Assembly (NCBI RefSeq): GCF_964340395.1
Contig: NC_135556.1
Span: 10,378,001-10,442,000 of the forward strand
Source: Glandiceps talaboti
Taxonomy: Eukaryota; Hemichordata; Enteropneusta; Spengelidae
DNA length: 64,000 nt
Reading direction: 5' to 3'
In this document: piece by piece, positions 37,001-47,291 of the stretch
Position numbering within the stretch: the first letter of the stretch is position 1
Layout of the letters: the number at the start of each line of letters is the position of its first letter
Notes under the pieces: model-generated
Database searches by the model: none
What the model was told of the DNA's origin: nothing
What the model saw: the letters and a program-made list of their open reading frames with translations, nothing else
Translations under genes and position numbers: made by a program

Positions 37001-40000
37001 GTCTTTCCCTTACTCTATGAAGGTAAAGATATCATGGTAATATAACTAAACAGACAGACAGACAGACAGTCAGTCAGACAGACAGAAATACACAGACTCT
37101 CAGACAGAGAAAGAAAGCAAGAGAGAAAAAGAGAATGAGTGAGAGAGAGAGAAATGGAAAGAAATGGAGAGGTGGAAGGCACACATAATTTATATATTCA
37201 TCGATGAATCCATTTATTTATTTATCTATTTATTTATTTGTTTATTTAATCATTTGTTTATTTATCTATCTATTTATTTGTTTGTTTATTTAATCATTTA
37301 TTTATTTATTTATTTTATTTTATTTACCTGTTAATTAACCCATCTCTGATCTGTTCACAAAATTCTGAATACATTCCCTTACTGGGTGTCATATGATACT
37401 TTTTTGAAATCAATGCAAACAAACATCCCCTAGATAATGTTCAAATTTACAGAATAACATATTGTATTGACAGCCATCCACCTGCAGTGAAATATACATG
37501 ATATGAACAATATGGCTCACACACTTCAAATCTGACATATGCCAGGTTTGATTTTCACAAGGAGATTTACAGATAGCAACTATGGATTACCTGTTGCCAT
37601 GGTAATATCTACAGGGATTTGGAGATAAGTGTGGTCATGTAAAGCTTATTTTCTAGTATCCATTACCATACTCAATAAATTGACAATCTGCTCATATTCC
37701 AATTCAACAACTGTGATGAATTGAGATAATTAGTGTCCATATCGCTGTGATAATTACCACCGTTATTGTTAGTAAAATGTTACTGACTGGCGATGTACAA
37801 AGAAACACAATGTCGGAATGAATCAGTCATCCATTTCAATAAACAGCTACCCACATTTTTTTTTACAGTGAATAGGAAAGTAACACAAATACACTAATGA
37901 CCAGAATTCTACGACAACAATTGACACGTCTACTAATCAGCAAAGAGCCTGTGTCTTATTCATATCCAGGGACAATCACAGCTTTCCTAACACATCCAAT
38001 ATTCACTAAAAAGGGCTACATATTTCCATCCCCATCACTTCCTAATTCAGACACATGCATATGAGATGTAAACCCTGAATATGACAAAAATAAACACACA
38101 ACACTTCCATGTTACGAAAGAGAATTTTACTTGATGATATCGTTTCGGATATTAAGAAAATTTACCTCCTGACTATTTCTATCTTTCCATACATAAATGA
38201 AGTTGCCCTGGTGTTTCACTCATAGGACATGGTGTTTTTAACACATAGACATAATTTTTGATAAAAAATAACAGAGATACAACAAATACAGCAGGATCTT
38301 TTACATAATCACACTGAAAAGTGAAAATTCAAACATTGTTATATTTTTGCAGGAGAAACAGGCTTCTGCTGAAAACATTACACATTGAGTTGATGATTTT
38401 AATAGCTTCAATTGTTTACTTTCCAACTGATAATCAACATGGTGGCTTGTCTACTTCTACATCCCCACTATGTATGGCATCTTTATCATTGTTTCTTTTA
38501 GCATTTGAAGTTGTCCGAGTGTGTAAAAAAACAGTTTCCAAATGAATAAGTGAAACACCAAGGTATCTTCATTTCTCCTGTAACTCCAACCACATGCGTG
38601 CAATGATGAATATCTTCATTTCTCCTGTAACTCCAACCACATGCGTGCAATGATGAATATCTGCAAAAACTCTTTATACATAATCTAACGTTTCTATATT
38701 CAACTAATTCATCCAACTGCTATATTGGGGTAAATTTGTTTTTTTCTGAATTCAGTATTCCACTCTACACTACTGAACTCTGTTAGTGTATGGCACACCC
38801 TTCACTACCATTAGTTAGAACAATAACAATATACCAATCATGAATTTTTTTTTAATTCCAAAATTGATTCATTTAAATTTATTCTCTTAAAATTCTTTTC
38901 TTGGATGTCATAATGGTTTACGATGTCTAAATTTTGCGTTTATTGAAAGTACTGATGTTGGTACCATATGGAAAAAAAAATTAAAAGTTAATAAATATTA
39001 CAGAAATAACGTCAGCCAGTTGGTTAGAATATTTGTAGCTCCCAAAGAGACATGTACATATCACTTTTATAGAGAGAAATTTGTTCTATCATGAAAAATT
39101 TTACAACTATCAAAAATTAAACAGAAATTATTTGCCTTTGGCTCAGACCACTAATATAGTGCTCTGAGCTTTCAGTTCTCATTACTGTAGTATTGATAGA
39201 CAACAGCCAACCATTAAGATTCATAATCCCACTAACTGTAAGGTGTGAAGTATTTATGTAAATGAGTAGACTCTATTTAAAGGCCTATGTTTCAATCCCA
39301 GGTCATCACATTAGTGTTATCTTAATAAGGATTACATAGGATCATTCTTGTGTTCTGGATTAACTTTTTTCTATAGTTCTGACAAATGTCTGGATTTCAC
39401 ACCTAGAATTTAATCCTAATCTGAAGATTATCTTTAAATAGCTGAACCTCAGACAATCAACACTGGGCTGAATGCGCAACAAATTTGACACCAAATCAAC
39501 AACAGCTTTCTCATATTGCTGTTCTCGTTTGTTAATTACAAGTATTCTAAAGGCTTAGTTCAGATTAGGATCAAAAGTGCGCATGAAAAACAGTTGTCTG
39601 GCAGAGCTATAGAAACGGTTGGTCCAGAACAAAAGAATGATCCTATGTAATCCTTTTGATGCCATTGATAAGATTATTAAGATTGCCAGAATGTGAGAAT
39701 GAATCATTGGGCTTTAAACAAACAGACATAAACAAGTTCAACAAATGACATATACACATATATTTACACTGTCAAAGTAAATCTGTACCAATTAATAAAT
39801 AATTGCCTATTGTTCAATTGATTATGTAATAATTTAAATATTTGTATTTTGATGACAGTTTTTTTGTACAGGACTGCACATAAATGTATAAACGGCAAAT
39901 GTGTCTGCTCAGGGACAAAATACAATGGAAACCAGTTCACTTGAAACAAAATTGTCATTAGGCATGACAAATATTGAGTACTAACACTTCTCCGTCTGGT

Positions 40001-43000
40001 TCAATGAAAATATTAACTTTGCTACATCTTATCCTTTGCCTGGCAAATACTGAAGTACAATTGTTACATTTTAATCCTTGACATTCCTGAAAAGCTATAC
40101 ATTGTTACAATATATTGGGGACAATCTGATAAGATAACAGTAGGTCATGCAAAGAAAATGTAGTAATGTTGATAAGATTTTGTCACACCAAAGAGTGAAA
40201 TGAAGCAGTGATTGTAGATTGTCAAGCAAAACGATACACTGTAGCAATGTTTAGTCATATTTTTGTTGAGATTTTTTTCAAGTCATCTGGCATCCATTGT
40301 ACATAACAAACATAGTTGCATGCCTAGAACATTGCGGTATTTGCATGCAATTACATGTTATTACAATTTTGTAGTTGAATATACATGTACGAACAATTTG
40401 AATTTGCATTTTTAGGCTAACAACACCACACAATAAAATAATGTTTTATAAAAGTACCACCCAGTACTGAACCACCTGTCAAAATTTGGCAGACTTTGCC
40501 CTTATTTAGGGGGGATGAACCCAACTACAATACATGAGTGGTTGCCTGTAATAAATCTCATTAAAACTTGGCAGTGTCCTTTTTAATTTAGTTTCTTTTG
40601 AATACTACAAAGATAACATTTTTTTAGATACGAGGTACACATTAAAAGTTTGTGAAACTCAATAGAACCAGACAAATAAGAGAGAATATTGTACAATTTA
40701 CCAGCACATGTATTTGTACAACATATCTTTAGGAGTAGCTATATACATGTACATGTAACCTTGACTTTTCTAGTAGTTCATTGTCAACTCTATAATTTTT
40801 ACAATCTAAGGACGACACATTTTTATCCAAAATATCAGCAAAACTTCCTATGATTTAATATATCATATTTTATGATTTATTTGGCAAAAAAAGTAAAACA
40901 TAAAAAACATATAAATGTCTTTGCCAAGGATGACATGTTGACACAAAAAGCTTATTTCCATTGCGGTTCTCTTTGTAACGCATAAAAATTGTACTAAAGG
41001 ATAATCAGAACAATGGAATGCACTACATCAATGATATTGAAAATATGAAAACAGATATTTGAACATAATTAATACAATGGTACAATCTGAGCAGTGTTAC
41101 GTACATGTGTAAGTACATATAATGTATTCTTGTTATCTGTTTGTAAGTACAGTATCGGTATCGTCAGAACCTGTAGTTTCACACGTACACATGCAGTTTA
41201 CCATAATACCGTTTTTTGTCAAAAACAGAAGTCTTACTACTACCGGGTAGTAGTAAGACTTCTGTTTTTGACAAAAACTCAAATTTCTTGAAAAAAAAAT
41301 AAAGCACTTGAAGTAATATTACCTGTATCCATTGACCAAAAATATTATTATTTTGACGATCTAACTACTGCAATACTACTTTCATGATACTATGCTATCA
41401 GTACATGTATGTCGAAGTGACTTGCTACACTCACTGCCCACATGTATACAACTTCTATATACACAGACGATACTGATGCCACAGTACAACGGTGCTGATA
41501 CTAGTAGTAAGAATGTTCGAATACCACGCCTATACCATAGTACAACAAGGGGTCATTTCTAGGTGTACAGGTGAGATGATGGCCAACCTGACTATGCCTT
41601 CATGCTGTACATGTATATCAGTTATACAGTGTGAAGATATCATATATCATTTATGCTATGCAAACACTACCCTGATGATACCATGCTTCATGTTGCACGT
41701 ACGCAATTTAATATTTAACGGTACAATGCAGTGCCACCCAGATTATCAATGATTCAGACTATGAAATGAAACAAAATTTCACAAAAAATTATCCTTTTCA
41801 TGAATTTGTGGCGTTTTCTATAAAGCTTTCATTTTACATTCAGTTGTGATGAAACATTTCATGCGATAGTCGGACTGAGACAAAGGCATTTCACATCAAT
41901 AAAAATAATTATTTCATATTTCGTATCTATTTTGTGGTAAAATAATAACAATAAATAATCTGAAATTTCCACTGTCAGTATATCAAAATAACACTTCCAC
42001 CTCCTAAAAACATGTAACTATGGTTTACCGATGTACATATTTCCCAGACTACTTTAATGACACATTTCAATCTAAGAAATCAATAATGGTGGAAATAACC
42101 ATTCTAAAATCATAGTTGGATACTGAAAGTAAACCAAACAAATTTAAAACAAATATTCAAATTTTCTATTAAACTGTATGGTGCATGTATGCAAAGATAT
42201 TGAACAATCATTACACTTATTGCTTGCTGGGTTATTGTTGAAAAAAAAGGACAATTTTTTGCTTCGTCACCCTCAATTCCCCCCGCCACCACCACCATCT
42301 CTATATAGATATATATTTCACATAAATAACTGTCAATATTATTTGAGGTTTTATAATCCTAATAAATTAAAAGAACATTGTAAAAGTGACACAGGCTTTG
42401 GGCCAAAACACTCGTAACTTGAGAAGAAACTCATATAGATTTCACAAACTATTGACCATAACACACAGTCACTTGTGAGCTAATATTATATTCCAAGATG
42501 GTGATATTCTAGTCTAGGATGGTCATAATACAAAATAATGACGTTATTAGGTATTTACGAATATTCAAAAAATACCATCGTTGCCAGTGATTGTTCCGGA
42601 AAATTTGTATTGGGTTGTATTTTCCGGAGCAATCACCGGCGACGGTATTTTTTTCAATATTCGTAAATATCTAATAACATCATTATTTTATATTATGATC
42701 ATCCTAGACTAGAATATTACCATCCTGGAATGGAATATTAGCTGACAAGTGACTGTGCCATAACAGAATTCAATGGAGGCAGGCAAACTGCTTGTACAAT
42801 ATATACACTTGTTCCTTACCTCGAATTGCAATCCTTAAAACTGTGTAAATGTATGGAGCGGGTACAAGATTATTTACCGTAAATTATGCAAATAATGTTT
42901 CTCTACGTCATCAGATTCAGATTCACATTAAATGAATACATTAGTAATACCGTAAATCAGGCTTATATATACAGTGGGACAGTCTGCCCTCACACCAATA

Positions 43001-44702
43001 AATAATGAGTTTTCATGACACTTGACACTTTTGTTACCCTGTCCCTTATTACATGTATGTATGACCTACTGAAATTTAATGTACCCTTATCTCTTTCCAT
43101 GTAGCAACTTACACAAAAATCCAGTTTTTATCATTTCGATCTACAACAAAGCACTATGTTATTTATTACTAGGCAAAATATAACAAAACTATGTGTTTCC
43201 GATAACCCGCCAGACCCTAGTTAAGCCACCGACCTAAACATTTGTAAACATTTAAATCAAAACATACGAAATTCTTTATCTTCTTGACCTTCATGTATGT
43301 CTGTTTTTCTTTCCCCAGCGATGTCTGTACATATTTCATTAAAGTATCACACAAGGTCAAGGGGTGTTTTCTGACCAACAGTTTGTTTGTTTTTGGATTG
43401 AAGCACTATTTTTCAACAATAAAACAATTAAAAAGATAAAATAAAATAAAATAAAATCCTGACCGACCTACCCTATTCTCTCAGGCCATGTTAATATCAG
43501 AAACACACACACAGTTAATTGTTTTCGCTTAAACAGTCACACTGCGGTGTCAAAGTGTAACACTGCTGGTTTGAACAGAGTGTACTTTGGAATGTTAAGA
43601 CATTGTGTGACTCAAAGTCCTAGTGGTAGCACTACACTGACTGTTACTCAAGTCATCATACTTCAAGTCTACTTAAGTCTGTGTACTTAGGGCATGTATG
43701 GTATTTATTGTTTTTTAAAGCACACACATTGGCCAATTTTTTTTTTTTGGCCAGATCTAACAATTTCCATTTTTTTTATGTGTACTTCATCAAGATTACT
43801 TAATCTATACAATTCAAAATCCTACTTGAAATAAGGACATTATGGCAATTATCGATTTCATGCATGTAATCACTTTAATTAATAATGATATTCCTATTTA
43901 TTTAGTATGAGTGGGTTGAAGGAAATTAATTTGACAAGATGGCTAGATTTTGACACATCCTAAATATTTAGTAAAATGTTTGTACTGGGTGACTACACAT
44001 TTTGCTAATTTTACAATGACCATTGTTTAAGATCAATAAAACAGAGACATATTTTAAAATGTAACATATTTAGACTTCATCACATTTAAAGGCCTGGGAT
44101 TCAATCCCAGGTTCTCACATTAGGGTTTAAGTTATCAATGGAGTCATAAGTAGGATTGTTCTTTTGTTCTGAATCAAGATTTTCCATAACTATTTTTCAG
44201 ACCTAAATTTTAATCCTCAACCACACGTTTTAATCTTTGTTTGTCCAAATAAATTTGAAAATTTGTTAAATGGTGACAACAGAGGAGCACCCTGCTGTAC
44301 TAGTGTTATTGACACAGGACGAAACCAAACCAGCATATCGGGAAAAACCTGGGTTGTTATGGTGGGGGGGTCAAACTGAGCATCACCTTTCTTACAATTT
44401 ACATACATGCCTGGTTAATTTTTTTAAAACAAAACCCAGTCAATGCTGTGCAGGTTCGAACCCAGACAGCTCGGCTAACAACAATCCTACTTTACTAGCC
44501 ATAAAATTTGGCCTTTAAAACAGATTACAAGTAATCGTCATGGTAACATCAACTTTACCTGTATGTCTTGAACACCTGCTACAGTTGATACGTTGTCTGT
44601 GATTGTTTTTACACATGACTGACATGTCATTCCATCTATAGAAATAACACACTGCTCCATCTTGTAAGAGTCTTCTTCTTGTTACTCAATGCATCGGATA
44701 TT
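18722..44702 (-). CDS. ATP7: Copper-transporting P1B-type ATPase with nine metal-binding domains
   Basis: Complete ATP7A/B-family pump: it exports Cu(I) into the secretory pathway or out of the cell, driven by ATP. Coding exons in transcription order: 44559-44660, 35259-36807, 32803-33027, 30804-30967, 30106-30267, 29246-29328, 28849-29005, 28178-28411, 27559-27808, 27021-27145, 26527-26667, 25764-25955, 24912-25094, 23939-24095, 23463-23597, 22936-23078, 22104-22307, 21124-21241, 19700-19802, 18722-18989. They total 4695 nt: 1564 residues plus TAA. CxxC motifs begin near residues 13, 93, 170, 260, 337, 419, 493, 610 and 686, giving nine MBDs (human ATP7A/B have six). Then come the transmembrane helices, TGES A-domain, CPC (1091-1093), DKTG with phospho-Asp 1135, SEHP (His 1177), TGDN, GDGIND (from 1367), YN and MxxSS. 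The ATG at 44658-44660 is followed directly by MBD1. A 5' UTR segment extends to 44702. Confidence 0.95.
19897..20098. repeat. Dispersed repeat with 'ggaggaaaccggagtacccg' core
   Basis: Core ggaggaaaccggagtacccg, then gagtcaaactgaatgacac and ccactcggccaccgacaac. Weaker relatives lie at 44265-44480 and 12815-12940. Its origin (SINE or other) is not resolved. Confidence 0.45.
20124..20166. repeat. Palindrome
   Basis: aaatcatgtacactatac and its exact reverse complement are separated by seven bases. Confidence 0.9.
20861..20965. mobile_element. Small fold-back element
   Basis: gtttcattcacattcact at the left returns inverted at the right end, and the inner arms share cagtacagagctgg. Confidence 0.6.
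22104..23078 (-). CDS. ATP7: ATP7 exons: hinge region (TGDN, GDGIND)
   Basis: Exon 22936-23078 (143 nt) encodes [16 protein letters not shown]. Exon 22104-22307 (204 nt) encodes [20 protein letters not shown]. These are the P-domain loops that hold Mg2+ and close the active site. Confidence 0.95.
22549..22740. mobile_element. Long-TIR MITE family 'CCAGGAAAT', left-arm fragment
   Basis: Begins aaaggggaatatcactccag and follows the family consensus to the catgggtcttagcag region. The right arm is missing. Confidence 0.6.
23463..24095 (-). CDS. ATP7: ATP7 exons: nucleotide-binding domain
   Basis: Exon 23939-24095 (157 nt) encodes [11 protein letters not shown] followed by a Ser/Gly-rich loop. 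Exon 23463-23597 (135 nt) encodes [18 protein letters not shown]. The GxG and Gly-Asn residues that contact ATP in ATP7B are all present, in contrast to the paralogue. Confidence 0.92.
24668..24842. mobile_element. Near-perfect 78-bp inverted repeat
   Basis: Arms 24668-24745 and 24765-24842 are complementary apart from about one position, around a 19-base loop. The element ends 70 bases from the DKTG exon of ATP7. Confidence 0.85.
24912..25094 (-). CDS. ATP7: ATP7 exon: phosphorylation site and SEHP motif
   Basis: 183 nt, phase 0. It encodes [15 protein letters not shown] (catalytic Asp) and [10 protein letters not shown]; the His is the ATP-binding residue equivalent to ATP7B His1069. Confidence 0.95.
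25764..26667 (-). CDS. ATP7: ATP7 exons: TM5 and TM6 with the CPC copper site
   Basis: Exon 26527-26667 (141 nt) encodes [17 protein letters not shown] and TM5. Exon 25764-25955 (192 nt) encodes [20 protein letters not shown]. The Cys-Pro-Cys of TM6 is the intramembrane Cu(I) ligand signature of P1B-1 ATPases. Confidence 0.95.
27021..27808 (-). CDS. ATP7: ATP7 exons: actuator (phosphatase) domain
   Basis: Exons 27559-27808 (250 nt) and 27021-27145 (125 nt). They encode [16 protein letters not shown], then [18 protein letters not shown] (the TGE dephosphorylation loop), then a second stretch ending [12 protein letters not shown]. Both exon lengths match the paralogue exactly (58026-58275 and 58623-58747). 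Confidence 0.94.
28106..28147 (-). pseudogene. Partial duplicate of an ATP7 exon end inside the adjacent intron
   Basis: This segment repeats 28179-28220 (tagcaatgtgttctarccat, cctagggatacaarcact) with a few substitutions. On the minus strand it would encode [12 protein letters not shown], against [14 protein letters not shown] in the true exon. No donor follows it, so it looks like a dead duplicate. Confidence 0.6.
28178..28411 (-). CDS. ATP7: ATP7 exon: TM2-TM4
   Basis: 234 nt, phase 0. It encodes [31 protein letters not shown] (TM3) and [20 protein letters not shown] (TM4). A damaged copy of its 3' end lies in the adjacent intron at about 28106-28147. Confidence 0.93.
28540..28800. mobile_element. 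Long-TIR MITE family 'CCAGGAAAT', partial copy
   Basis: Right arm and part of the centre only (tttatttcctgcagtg near the end), closing in a C-run. Confidence 0.6.
28849..29328 (-). CDS. ATP7: ATP7 exons: end of MBD9, then TM1 and TM2
   Basis: Two exons. 29246-29328 (83 nt) encodes DAGFGAEL and a Lys-rich link. 28849-29005 (157 nt) encodes [20 protein letters not shown] (TM1) and [11 protein letters not shown] (TM2 start). The short 'platform' helices of P1B pumps lie here. Confidence 0.92.
29081..29180. repeat. (CAGA)n microsatellite
   Basis: Tetranucleotide run in the intron between ATP7 exons 29005 and 29246. Confidence 0.95.
30106..30267 (-). CDS. ATP7: ATP7 exon: MBD9, nearest the membrane
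   Basis: 162 nt, phase 0. It encodes [20 protein letters not shown] and [10 protein letters not shown]. It is equivalent in length and position to the only MBD exon of the neighbouring paralogue (54993-55154). The donor is GTTGGT, a weak but acceptable GT site. Confidence 0.9.
30418..30562. repeat. (CA)n microsatellite
   Basis: Includes an alternating purine-pyrimidine cacgcacacacgcgcacgtg segment with Z-DNA potential. Confidence 0.95.
30804..30967 (-). CDS. ATP7: ATP7 exon: second half of MBD8
   Basis: 164 nt, ending in phase 0. It encodes [18 protein letters not shown], then IDDMGFDAS, completing the ferredoxin-like MBD8. The intron on its 3' side holds a long (CA)n tract. Confidence 0.92.
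31092..31670. mobile_element. Long-TIR MITE family 'CCAGGAAAT', fullest copy
   Basis: The left arm (ctactccaggaaatgaaatc and beyond) recurs inverted at the right end with arms of about 170 bases. The centre holds repeated catgaatatt motifs. Other members are at 8518-8632, 22549-22740, 28540-28800 and 48506-48848. Confidence 0.75.
32344..32727. repeat. Compound (ACAT)n-(CAGA)n-(CA)n microsatellite
   Basis: About 380 bases ending about 75 bases from the MBD8 exon donor. Confidence 0.95.
32803..33027 (-). CDS. ATP7: ATP7 exon: linker and first half of MBD8
   Basis: 225 nt, phase 1 to phase 1. It encodes a polar linker rich in Gln, Ser and Asp, then [22 protein letters not shown]8 is completed by exon 30804-30967. 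The linker separates the seven-MBD array from the two membrane-proximal MBDs. Confidence 0.92.
33925..34325. repeat. Compound (GT)n-(TGTC)n-(TGTA)n microsatellite
   Basis: About 400 bases. It is roughly the reverse complement in composition of the tract at 32344-32727, with which it flanks the MBD8 exon. Confidence 0.95.
34524..35229. repeat. 38-bp tandem repeat, interrupted
   Basis: Units start at 34524, 34562, 35087, 35125, 35163 and 35201, each 38 apart outside the insertion. The last unit ends about 30 bases before the donor of the MBD2-7 exon. Confidence 0.85.
34570..35086. mobile_element. hAT-like MITE inserted in a 38-bp tandem repeat
   Basis: It is flanked by acacatta at 34562-34569 and 35087-35094, fitting an 8-bp target duplication. 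The ends read tagtctatcagctag and (complement) ctagtcttgctgctag. Internally, further inverted pairs occur (cctcggatgttc with gaacatccgagg; cgctagactgttcgggc with gcccgaacgtctag). The host repeat itself supplies acacatta each period, so the duplication is not independent proof. Confidence 0.5.
35259..36807 (-). CDS. ATP7: ATP7 large exon: rest of MBD1 plus MBD2-MBD7
   Basis: An unbroken 1549-nt exon encodes the second half of MBD1 and six further MBDs. All six carry GMTCNSC followed by V-x-x-I-E-G, and most end in IDDMGF. Spacing is about 72-90 residues. Human ATP7B also packs MBD1-4 into one large exon, so the exon type is ancestral but the repeat number is higher here. The near-identical motifs point to tandem expansion within the exon. 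Confidence 0.95.
37050..37330. repeat. Compound (ACAG)n/(GA)n/(ATTT)n tract
   Basis: Impure tetranucleotide repeats in ATP7 intron 1. Confidence 0.85.
38564..38657. repeat. 47-bp direct duplication
   Basis: tatcttcatttctcctgtaa starts at 38564 and 38611; the two copies are identical over the unit. Confidence 0.9.
39277..39665. mobile_element. Dispersed fold-back family 'AATCCTAATCTGA', fullest copy
   Basis: Left half (caatcccaggtcatcacatt ... tttaatcctaatctga) and right half (cagattaggatcaaaa ... atcctatgtaatcctttt) are inverted copies. Relatives are at 44085-44218 and 11393-11565. Confidence 0.6.
41213..41277. repeat. Perfect 65-base palindrome
   Basis: Arms of 32 bases (41213-41244 and 41246-41277) are exactly complementary around a single central base at 41245. 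Confidence 0.95.
42465..42756. mobile_element. Fold-back element, about 290 bp
   Basis: It starts cagtcacttgtgagctaata and ends in the inverted equivalent. The two halves pair over about 130 bases around a centre near 42612. Confidence 0.75.
43192..43508. mobile_element. MITE family with GTTTCCGATA termini, copy 2
   Basis: Starts tgtgtttccgata and ends atatcagaaacaca. It is inverted relative to the copy at 15701 and lies in ATP7 intron 1. Confidence 0.7.
44085..44218. mobile_element. Dispersed family 'AATCCTAATCTGA', half copy
   Basis: Shares ttcaatcccaggttctcaca and ttgttcttttgttctg with 39277-39420. Confidence 0.55.
44559..44702 (-). CDS. ATP7: ATP7 first coding exon (first half of MBD1) with 5' UTR
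   Basis: On the minus strand a gttcgtag acceptor precedes 44702. The ATG at 44660-44658 starts [16 protein letters not shown], so the protein begins inside the first MBD with no leader. The coding part is 102 nt, phase 0. The acceptor implies at least one upstream non-coding exon; one possible donor is near 46248. Confidence 0.88.
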
Positions 44703-47250
44703 CTACGAACAAAATGAAAAATTTAAAGTAAGCAGACTGAAAATGTGAAATCTATCATAGTAAATATAGCTTATACTCAAACAAACAAACAAACAAACAA
44801 TACAAACCAAGTTGTAGGTAATAGACTGAACTGTACAACTTACTGACAACTACACATACATCGATTTTTAGTCCGATTGAACCTTCGATAATAATTATAT
44901 TATGACTTTCTCAGCAACGGTACAACAACCTAGGAAATGGTAGCATATATATGTATAAAAACCATTCCTTTAAAAAAAATATAAACTTATTGCAAATCCT
45001 GTGAATGTGTAAAGGATTTTTTCTGCATTATGGTATTTATCAAAACTGTGTCATTTTATTCTCAAGAGGTCATTCCTGGCCTACATTTATCACTGATTCT
45101 TTTTTTTAGAGAATTATTGTTTTTGTTCAGTTTTCAGAGATAAAGAAGAAATCAAGCAAAACCTCAAACATGTAGTTGTATGTATATAAACCTTAATACT
45201 ATAAACTTAGATATTTTCGCTACTACAAAATTTGCATTTTTACAGTCTTCCGCTAGTTCTCAAAGACTAATTTTTACTAATTACTAGACTGGTACATTAT
45301 GTTCATCTACAAGAAGGCATTTTAGTCACTACATGTACTTACTTTTGCCCAGGTCCCGGGGAAATAAACAAAAATGAGTCTTTGGCGAAAATTTCCAGGT
45401 TTACAATATATTTTTGAAGTAGTTTGCTTCACTTAATATTTCTCACTTTGTACCTTGGACATCAGACTGCTATAGTGGTCTGACCAAGGTTTTATCATTG
45501 TATATACAAAAAGCTTTCCTTATATGGACATTTTCTTTATGCACGGATGGACAATGACTAAGTATTACAAATGTAATGAGTACATCACGAGGAAACGTAC
45601 ACAGAAACTTAACTTTATTTTTGGAATGCAAGACCTATAACTTAGTTGGCATGGTTTCAGACACACTCTTGAGACTGGCTGTTTGACTAGTAGTATTGTA
45701 CATTTAGCGATATTTCACTAATATTGCAAGTAAACAATGCCAAGACGCAGCAAAGAACAACTAGGTGTATTGACTATTGAGCTGTCCTACAAACCCGTAC
45801 CATTCTGTCGACTATCCCTTTCATATATCACTGGTTTATGTTATCGACAATTTATTATACTTTGAAACTTAATACGGGTCACGAGTACATGTCTCTATGG
45901 GAAATACACGAACTTCCACTCTACTATTACTAAAATGAATCATATTTGAAAATGACAGGGTCCGTTCTTCGAAATTGAACGTCAGAACATTCTGGTGCCT
46001 CTATCATGCAACACATTATGTACATCGTGGGCTAAATTATGAGACATATGGGGATTGTTGAGCAAAGATAGTGAGATCGTCACATTTGCTTCGTGTATGC
46101 CTAGTCAATGTATTACCTTGATGTTGATTACCTGGAATACAATTACTAGCCCGAGACGAGATCGGCAAATTTCAACAACAACGACGTGTGCATCGTTTAC
46201 GTGGTTGACCGGGGCGTGGAAATAACGATTTAAATGTAGAAACTAACCTCTTGTACGTTGTTTGTTATCGAAACGTGTCTTCGCTTTCCTTACGGCCACC
46301 CAGTCGTGGAGTCATTCAAATGTTGTCTGCTATCGTCACTTCAAACAACTATACTTTCAGTACTTCATTCGTACGTACGTGTGCGGTTTACATCTCGGGC
46401 ATTACTTCTAGTCACATGGTCACATGACACATGAACTCTGACCTAATTCTTTTAGTATGCCCTCTTCAGTCGAAACTCGTCACCACGATCGTACGAAATG
46501 GCGAAGCACACACACTGGTTTGGCTTGTAGTTGGTTTAATATGTACGCAGACTACTTTTCCATACTCGGTAATTTATTTTACCAATTGGCATAAACAAAT
46601 CAAAGACGTGTGGTCTGATGGAGACATATATTTTCTTACAACAAACTTTACAGTAGTATCGCATTCGGCCTTTGTGTTCCGGTGTCAAAGAAGTTGAAGG
46701 GTCAGTTATGAGTGTTAAATTAATTATAATGTTATATTCAACTTGTTGTGTAATTACATAGCCATTATATGCAAAGGTCTCGAAAGTGTGTGGGATGTTT
46801 CCTCCCTCTTGTCAAGTATCGCGTGTGTGTATATATAATTACATATGAATTATGGTTGTTGTGATAATGTAATCCGATATATGTACCATATGCATACATG
46901 TGTATTGATACGTAAATGTTGAAGACAAAATCCATGCCATTGTGGTAAATATATGGTAGACACGAGAGTGTAAAGCCACAGGGACACGTATTATTTGTTA
47001 GATAGTTGTTTTCCTTGTGTACAGGCTAATTATAATAACGTTGTAACTTGAATATATTTAATTCCCCTGCATGTATCTGAATATATGTACTGTGGTACAC
47101 TTTGCAGTAACATTACGGTATACAAATGTATGTATGTTGTAGGAATAGCTGACAGACAGACACAAAAACCCGCATGCAGAAAATATGTAGGTTCACGGTA
47201 TCACAGAACCAAAATATCTTGATTTTACCTATGTTTATTTTGATTTGTAG
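44703..47250. promoter_or_regulatory. Divergent ATP7/COQ2 intergenic region
   Basis: The two genes point away from each other, so this 2.5 kb must hold both 5' regions and non-coding first exons. A minus-strand donor candidate lies at 46248 (GAG then GTTAGT). Around 46410-46432 are three closely spaced CACATG E-box cores. I see no metal-response element that I would trust. Confidence 0.45.
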
Positions 47251-47291
47251 GTTTCTGTTTGGAGTTGGAAGTTACTAGATTTATTTCAACT

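Larger units (their letters stand above)
36808..44558 (-). other. ATP7 intron 1 (7.75 kb)
   Basis: No coding exon is seen between the first and second coding exons. It holds an (ACAG)/(GA)/(ATTT) compound microsatellite, a 47-bp duplication, several fold-back elements, a perfect 65-bp palindrome and copies of two dispersed families. Confidence 0.8.

Noticed and set aside
46431-46697. 88-codon frame upstream of COQ2 as a possible COQ2 first exon
   Set aside because: It lacks a mitochondrial-type N-terminus joined in frame through a clear donor; COQ2 has its own ATG and targeting peptide in the main exon.
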